Below are positions 56,928-64,000 of a DNA stretch of 64,000 nt, piece by piece. Below the pieces are notes generated by a model. The model saw nothing but the letters and a program-made list of their open reading frames with translations. It made no database searches and was not told the origin of the DNA. Within the stretch, counting starts at the first letter, position 1; each line of letters opens with the position of its first letter. This stretch comes from Rotaria sordida. Taxonomy: Eukaryota; Rotifera; Eurotatoria; Philodinida; Philodinidae. The translations under genes were made by a program, and so were the position numbers. Location: positions 31,296 to 95,295 of the forward strand of contig CAJNOL010000904.1 in the NCBI GenBank assembly GCA_905250125.1, given 5' to 3'.

Positions 56928-57037
56928 CACCGTATACAAGGGGGGAAAAGCGACACTCCGTACTTCTGAAGTACGAGTGAAGTACAGTGAAGTACGTGAA
57001 ATACGAAGTCTCGCTTTTTCCCCCTTGACCGTGTATG
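56928..57037. repeat. Foldback with internal GAAGTAC repeats
   Basis: The arms include AAGGGGGGAAAAGCGACACT-like sequence at 56939-56957 and its inverse around AGTCTCGCTTTTTCCCCCTT at 57007-57026, with outer CACCGTATAC and GTGTATGATC. The loop contains GTACTTCTGAAGTAC followed by three more spaced GAAGTAC/GAAATAC units. It has no coding content. Confidence 0.75.
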
Positions 57038-58713
57038 ATCATATGATGTATATTAATCGATACAAAAGTAGAAATTTCCAAGATAGAACGAAATAGATAA
57101 ATAAATAGCTAATGGATAAAAAAAAATTATTGATCTTCTAACAAAATTTCATTTGGAATTCATAACTTGAAAAATGTTTTAAGGTATTTTATCTCTCTTA
57201 TAACAAGAAAAACTTTCATAATGTGCGAATCATTTTTTTAGAGAATAAATTTTATATACATTTGGACATCCGGCAAATGTACTGCAACAATTAACGTTGC
57301 AACAAGAATAAATCTTTTTATGCTAACTATTTAGATTGAAATGCATCAAGTCATTCTTCTGTTGATGTCAAAAAGAGATCATCGATAGACATGAATAATG
57401 ACGTCAAGTTTGTTTAGACATAGCAATTGTACAATTCTTGCACACTCTTGTTTATTTATAGCATTTTTTATGTTTTCATACTAGTAGGATATGAAAACCA
57501 AATTATTATTCATGTGCGAATCTACTCGGTGATTTATTTCATTTAAATAATGCAATAAAACGTAGGAGAGTCATTAAATTTGTAAATGAAAGATCTTTGT
57601 ATTTAATCACAATATGAATTTATTTTATGGCAAAGATTATATATTACATATCTAATATCGTGATCAATAAAATTAATTGATTTTCTAAAATAGTTTTAAG
57701 AAACATCTCGTAATTAATACAACAAATTTCTTCAAATCGAAATTGATTTTCGAATTTTATTTACACTCAATGTTAATTATCTATCTTTTAACAAATGAAT
57801 TTTTTCGAAAATCAAATTGAATCGCTATGATTTAGAAAATTAAGCATTTTTGAATATTTAAAATTCGACGAAAGATTATAAAAGTTTGAAAATGCTGTAA
57901 CTTTTGTAAAATCAATCTTCTAGAAAAAAGAATTTAAAAATAACTTACAGAGCATGCGTATGAAAAAAAACGTGCTTCATCATTACATGTTATTTTTTCT
58001 TTCTCATTTCTTATCTTACAAGGTATTACCATTGTGCTTTTGATTGACACAATTTGCATTTTTCTTGACAGTTCGAATGATCATTTATCTTATTATCTAC
58101 CTATTTTAAACTGTACTCAACAAAAAAAGAAACGCTCTAGCGAGAATTATATTTCTTTTGGATGTACTGGATTTTCTTCAATACCATATGTTTCAAAAAT
58201 ATTATTTTTCTAATTAGATTCATTAGAAGAGTTAGGTGTTAATTATCCATTGAGAAATGTTTGTTTGAAAATATCCTCAACTTGTCGTTCTTACAAATAT
58301 TTGTCCTTGGTAAAAACGTCCTTGAGCAATAATCCCTCATATGAAAATGCCCATCATTCTCAGCTGCTGTTTTTTTAAATATATTAGAAGTGAAACATGA
58401 ACTGAGGATGTAAATCGTCTACTAAGCGTCTTCACTTCGAAACCCTTAGCAAAGAAAATTATATGATCCTTTAAGCAGCAACCAAACTACGACCCAAGAA
58501 TTATTATTGGGATATTCGCTATTTGCTACAAATGAAAAATAAAATCAAGACAAATTGATTATAAGAAAATAAACTAAGGTACCAGAAATCCATAATTAAA
58601 GCGGAGTTTTTTTCATTTTTTTTTGAATACGGTGGAATAGAACGTGACGAGCTAATCAAGAATATTGATATTTTCATTTTTTTGCAATGAGTTTTTTGGG
58701 GAGAAATTTCCGC

Positions 58714-58789
58714 TGGGGTGTGGATGTGGGTGTTGTTGAAGCGAAAACTAAGAAGAACAGCCAAGTCCGACCCTACATTCACACCCATA
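58714..58789. repeat. TGTGGG-like foldback, copy 4
   Basis: TGGGGTGTGGATGTGGGTGT faces ACCCTACATTCACACCCATA in inverted orientation, with about 38 bases between. Confidence 0.65.
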
Positions 58790-60204
58790 CTTTTTTTTCA
58801 AAGCAAGACTCGTAAGAAATGCGATGATATCTTATTCTATTCAGGATTTTTTGCTCATTAAGATGTTGCTCTTAAAAAGATTTGATTCATACAATCTGCA
58901 AGAACGTAAAAAACACGTTGTTTAACTTTCCAAAAATTTTTCTTTTATAGTTTATATAGAAAATTTCGACTATGGAATCCATTTGACAAACAATTTCATT
59001 GACTATTCAAAACATTATACGAAAAAAAATCTCTTTTTAATCTAAATCGGACAAATCACAACTGGAATACTTTATGACACTTTGTGAAAGAAAAGAAAAA
59101 AAAGAGAAAGTGAGAGAAGTGTTTGCTTTACTTCTTATGCAACACAGAGAGAGAAACCGAGGAAGCGAGAAAAATGACTCAGTGGGGAAAAAATGGCCTT
59201 GTCAATAAGTACAGAAATTGGAAATAGGTCACTATACTGCATAAAAAGCTCCTACAGCTTACATTTATGCTAAAACACAATTTTTTGCATATTCGATCGT
59301 AAGTAATGCTATTCAACTTTTATTCTTCGTGGTACGTCTTCATCCTTAATGATTATGAATCTTTCATTTTTCAGACAAAGATATTCTTGATTTAACGCCT
59401 ATTAATAAATTTAAATTAGATTTTTACATATACGACTTCTAAGTTTTATTTTATTTCTTTTATATTGATCAATAAAATATTATACAGATATGATACTATC
59501 GATAATTAGTTGAGCAATCAGTTAGATTCTAAATTATAGTGGATTATCTCCAGAAAAAAAGTTGATAATTGTTAATCAACATATTTTACGAAAAATTACA
59601 TAAAGCTCTGTTGCTATTGTCTAATATATATTTTTTTCTTTCAAATATCCACGTCTATAGTTTGTTCTCTTCTTATAATTGTCTCATCATTGGTCATCAT
59701 AATACCATATTCGTAGGGACATTTTTTTCTCACTCTGCGAGCGATTCACAGAACATTTCTTGTTTACATAATAGGGATTTTTATTTCGTATTATACCAGA
59801 AATTACCACTTATCGTAAAGAATAAGGAAGTACTCCTTATGAAGAAATTCACTCCATATAAATCGGTATCATATGATTTTTCTTTATCTGTCATCTGGAC
59901 AGACAACCAATAGGAATATTAGGATAAAACATAATGTCTAGATTTTGTTTTTTGTCGTATGATTACTGTAACAATAATCTTATTTTAGTGAAATATTTGA
60001 TTTATTGTTCTTTTCTCTTCTTATATTATACAACAACAACGTCATTAAATATATATATTGATATTAGGTGAAAACAGATACTTAAACCTACTCGCAGCCT
60101 GTATACCTAACGATAAGATAACTAAGTAATTACAAATACTCGGTATACTTGAGAACACAACATTATTAGCAATAATGTACGTTTAATAATAACGGCTGTT
60201 ACAT

Positions 60205-60231
60205 TAAAAAGAAAAGAAAAGAAAAGAAAAG
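60205..60231. repeat. (AAAAG)n microsatellite
   Basis: About five pentanucleotide units in otherwise featureless intergenic DNA. Confidence 0.85.
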
Positions 60232-62333
60232 TAATTTGTTTTAGTGTGCGTGGAAGAACAGAATAAAAGAGACACTGCTTCAATAAAAAGATGGTTTACT
60301 GCATGTATATAACTATTGTATACCTGTACAGATGCTCAGTTTCAACAGCATGCACTCTTTCATTGTAAGTAACTATTAATATTTGAGTATTAGTAAAATA
60401 AGTTCGAACTGTTGTTGAACTCGATCATGTTACTAATGGATAGACGTTTCAAATATACACTTAAGATATGCTATGCCAAGCTATTATATTTAAAAATCAT
60501 TGATGAAAACATCAAATATAATTTCAATTGATCTAATCGAAGGCATCCTTAGCTAGACCCAGAGATCATTATCGGCACCGGAAACCTTTCATCAGATTTT
60601 CAAAAGAATTATTACCCTCGCCGAATATTTTGTTAAAGAAAACACCTGGTGTAAGATCTTGTGAATGGAGGTTTGCAAAATCTATCGTTTAGTAGTATTT
60701 TCGAGTTAAACAAAGGTTGCAGCACTCTTAATATCTAAACAGCTTTTATTTTCATAAAATGTGTTTTTTCATTCCATCTATAATTTTAGTTTTATTTAAC
60801 GAGACTTAAGTGCATATGAACTATCGATTTCATATCAAAATTGAGCCTTTGATTTTTTACAAGAGATAGAATCAGTTCAGTTATATAAACGGATCTCATC
60901 TCTGATCGTTACATTTCATTCATGTGACTACATGTATTCGAGATTGTTTGTTTTTGTCTGTTCTTTTTCTTTTTTTTTGACGAAAAGAAAAAAAGATGTA
61001 ATTAAATTTTTTAGTTCATCGAGATCGGTTAAAAAAAATATTTTTTGACCAGAATCGAGACTTAGATTAAAAAACTACTGATCATTGTGTTTCAACTGTG
61101 TAAGAACGCTGATATTTTTTTAAAATGAAATCACAATGAGTTCTATACACTCGCACTTATTTAAGACGCTCTGAAAATAAAATCAAGACATCAATTGATG
61201 ACAAAGAAAATTTTATTTTCAAAACATTCTTTCATATAAATCGGTCAAATGTTTATTCTCTATGTATCAAAAATATGAAATTCTTCGCTCTTTTGTATGA
61301 CAGTTATAATAATTTAGTCTCAATCAATCAGATTTCACTTATGCTACAACAAAATACGTATGAGACAATGGAGAAAAAATTCTATTCACTTGGATATGGA
61401 TTTTTCATCCTTTGTTTTTGTTTTTTCCAACATTATTTTTATTTTATGATAAAAACATGGCAATGTTCTTCTAAAGTATTTTTCGTTTTGCACTTACGAT
61501 AAAATTCTTTTCTTTTTATTTTTTTCTTTAAAAGAATACGATACCCTTAATAAAATATATATTTTTTTTATGACGCAGAAGAAAGAAAGAAAGAAAGAGA
61601 ACGGATATGATCAAAATCTATGATTGTAGTGAACTAGAAACATAAATAGAAAAGAGTATGAAGTCATTTGTTATTGATAGAAAATAAAATAATGAAACTA
61701 TTCAAAAAATGTACTGTTATTGTTAGAATGCAAAACGGTGTATAGTTCATGCTGTGAATACATTGTTGTTTTAGCTAATGATACAACAGATCAACAAATC
61801 CGTAGATCTACTATTTATCAAAATAATCATCGGGAAGTAACAATATCAATATCAACTGGTATATTAATGATCTTGGTTTCTGTTTTGCTTTATCAATATT
61901 CATATTTATTATGTTCTAGTTACTGACTGATCAATTTTTACTTATCACATAATCGCATGAGTGTAGCTTAGGATGTGATTCTCATATTGATCGAGATGTT
62001 AATTTTCTCTTACAGATACAAGCTATGAAACTTGCACATCTTCAACAACTGTGCTATGTAAGTAGTTGTAAAAGTTGTGTTCATAAATTTTAATATTTTA
62101 TAACTATTCGTAGATTATGAACAATTAAGAACTGAAGATACTAAGTAGAGTTGCAATGCCTACCGCTAAAATAGAAAATTTTCCCTACTGTCAAAATTAT
62201 TTTTTTAAAAATATGTATATTAAAAAAAAACTAAGAGAGAAACACGGCTCCTATGCACTCACACTAACATTATATCAAGAATAAATTAAGATATTGTTCT
62301 CTTTTATAAAACAGTACTGGTTACCTTGAATTA

Positions 62334-62367
62334 TGGGGTGTGGGTGTAAAGAAGATTCACACCCATG
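62334..62367. repeat. TGTGGG-like foldback, copy 5
   Basis: TGGGGTGTGGGTGTAAA and TTCACACCCAT are inverted with a very short loop; this is the most compact copy of the family. Confidence 0.6.
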
Positions 62368-63229
62368 AAAATACAGTGGACAGCATCCTGTGCCGTTGTA
62401 TCCCGTTTTCAAACGCCCGAATTTCTGTTAAAATCCTTAATACTTTCTTGCAAATTCTTACATATCGATAGTAACTTTAGACTGAAACTAGATTTTGAAA
62501 CATCATTTGCCTCTCTCTGGCAGGCAATATTATTACGAGGCGAATAGGATTCAAGAAGGAACAATCTAGTAGCAAGGACTGAGTCAAGAAGGATTTAATT
62601 CAACCTCCATGATCACTATGAAAGCATTCTGTGTCAACTTTTCAGCTCTTTCCACCTCTAAAATATATCGACAACCTTGAATGAAAAAGAAAATTTGTTT
62701 AAAACACTGGTCTTCTGGGTCCAAAAAATTTTTCTGCCGATTTATATTAAAAATCTAAAGTCAAATATCGCCAAATCATTCTCGATATTCTGTAATAATT
62801 TTCATCTATTTTGTTTTTCTCATCTTAGAATAATTCGAAAATTATCTGGTAAGCGTTCGTTTTGGTTCGACGGTGTATTTGGTTTAATACAAAAAGATCA
62901 TGGAAAGTATTTCTATTTTCGTAGGTAACATCATCGAGAATTATATCGTCATTCTATTTTTATCAAATAACATTGTTATTATTGATACATCATCTGAACG
63001 TTGTTGTCGAACTCTAAAATCACAGTTTGCATACATATTACATTAGCATTTAATTCATTTTCATCAAATGATAGTATCAAGAATAAAAGCAAGTTGTATA
63101 TAAATTGAACACTAATTATAAAACTTTGAATCATTTGAGAAAAATAAAAAGAGAATAACTACATCATTTTATTCTTCGTTTTGAATTTGTAAAATACAAT
63201 TTTTTTTCTTTCAAGATAATACAAAAAAT

Positions 63230-63755
63230 ATGTCTAAATTATCGAGTCAATGTCAAGATGAATTATGTTTAAAAGAAGGCGATCCGAAGTCAACACGTTT
63301 ATATCTATGTTCACATCATTGTTACAAAATGTTATGCCTTAAACATTTAACTGAACATGATCAATGTATTAAAAACCGAACTCAATATCAAAACAAATTA
63401 AAAGATTTATGGGACATATATACTACAAAATTTGATGAAGATAAAGTTGAAAAACAAATTCAAAATTTAAAAATTGAACTTAAAAATTATCAGAATTTAA
63501 AGAAATGTATTGAAAATTTATTATCGATTAATCATTTTCATGGTTCAATGGAAAATAATCAAAAATTTGAAATAGCTATTGCAAAACTACAGAAAGTTAT
63601 TGAACAAAAAAATCAATCAGAATCAACTTATGGTAAGTTATTTTATTGAAACGACACCAAGAAAAGTAAATATCTATATCTATTAGATAATATTGATCTA
63701 AAATCTAAATCAATAACAAATGATGAAGAAGAAAAACAACCGGTTATCGATTATG
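63230..63755 (+). CDS. B-box-type zinc-finger protein, 5' part
   Basis: Exon 1 (63230-63632) and exon 2 (63687-63755) join in phase, and a GT donor follows exon 2; later exons were not identified before the window ends at 64000. The N-terminus has a B-box-like Cys/His pattern (CQDELCLKEGD, LYLCSHHCYKMLCLKHLTEH). A long charged helix follows (EKQIQNLKIELKNYQNLKKC), probably a coiled coil as in TRIM-type proteins. There is no RING finger before the B-box. Proteins of this layout often end in NHL, filamin or other domains, which cannot be seen here. Function is unknown; oligomerisation through the coiled coil is a fair inference. Start codon context is A-rich (AAAAATATG). Confidence 0.75.
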
Positions 63756-64000
63756 GTAAAATATCATGAATAATAGAGTCTCTCAAAATTATTCGACTAG
63801 GTTTATGATGAAATTATTTTCACTATTGTAAACGCTAATAAGTTGTCTCGGAAAAAACAAAACCTAAGTTTTTCACTTTGAATTAACTAGAAAACTAAAA
63901 CAAACAATTCTCTACAGCACCTTTTGAGGAAATTCAATTGAAGATTTTTTTTTGGAAAGTTTTTCCCTGATAGGATGACTCAGATTTATTTTATATTTTC

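Larger units (their letters stand above)
56465..63229. other. Long region without a recognisable gene
   Basis: About 6.8 kb in which no frame on either strand shows a known domain or exon-like series. Candidates looked at and not accepted include 58519-58788 (-), 59569-59913 (+), 61720-61926 (+, one hydrophobic helix) and 62677-62928 (+). It holds three foldbacks (56928-57037, 58714-58789, 62334-62367) and an (AAAAG)n tract. Confidence 0.5.

Noticed and set aside
58519..58788. 89-codon frame on the - strand
   Set aside because: It is largely derived from the TGTGGG-like foldback at 58714-58789 and poly-A/T runs.
61720..61926. 68-codon frame with one hydrophobic segment
   Set aside because: No start context, flanking exons or family match; kept only as a mention in the gene-poor region.
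62365..62928. Two open frames of 60 and 83 codons
   Set aside because: No recognisable motif; the first starts inside a TGTGGG-like foldback.

Overview
The window looks like nuclear DNA of a small invertebrate, most probably a bdelloid rotifer. The evidence is an AT-rich background, animal-type multi-exon genes whose introns are mostly 45-75 bases long and T-rich with GT..AG ends, a broken copy of an F-box gene family that I remember as abundant in bdelloids, dispersed TGTGGG-like motifs resembling what I recall of bdelloid telomere repeats, scattered dead retroelements, and a long intron-free gene of different base composition that looks acquired. The species cannot be fixed from sequence alone.

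Layout. 1-402: 3' end of an ANKRD39-like ankyrin gene. 2140-2940: a single-pass membrane protein. 2941-10280: gene-poor, with a decayed unidentified gene and retroelement debris (zinc knuckles, then a Penelope-type GIY-YIG endonuclease). 10281-11253: secreted collagen/C1q protein. 12488-18048: GABA-B receptor (GABBR2-like), 16 exons. 18715-19958: C-type-lectin-like membrane protein. 20172-23017 (-): NAA50 acetyltransferase. 23124-27215 (-): translation factor eIF2A. 27427-28461 (+): Elongator subunit ELP4, divergent from eIF2A. 28537-31771: FAM122/PABIR-type PP2A regulator. 32351-33565: GALT. 33745-34323: COMMD3-like protein. 35270-36707: mitochondrial ribosomal protein L45. 37602-37919: small secreted cysteine-rich protein. 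40207-42916: broken F-box family gene. About 46000-51170: a GC-richer island. 51171-51270: assembly gap of exactly 100 N. 53490-56034: a dead chromodomain Ty3/gypsy element whose LTR cuts into a SAM-domain gene. 56465-63229: no recognisable gene. 63230-end: start of a B-box gene.

The standout is the 1410-codon intronless gene at 46858-51090 (-). Read in order it encodes an ABA4-like (DUF4281) multi-pass membrane domain, a cytochrome P450 domain (ExxR, FNPKR, RYCPG) and a lipoxygenase domain (H-x4-H, a second His site, C-terminal SVSL). The P450 lacks the usual I-helix acid/Thr pair, as in CYP74-type enzymes that act on hydroperoxides. The suggested system is a one-polypeptide, membrane-anchored oxylipin synthase in which the lipoxygenase makes a fatty-acid hydroperoxide and the P450 rearranges it. 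A striking heat-shock-element-like array lies on the same island, beyond the 3' end of this gene and upstream of a small unidentified ORF.

The housekeeping block (NAA50 to mrpL45) is compact: eIF2A and NAA50 are 106 bases apart on the same strand, and ELP4/eIF2A share a 211-base divergent promoter. Most introns longer than about 300 bases carry foldback repeats, and two long introns of the GABA-B receptor carry the same repeat in opposite orientations.
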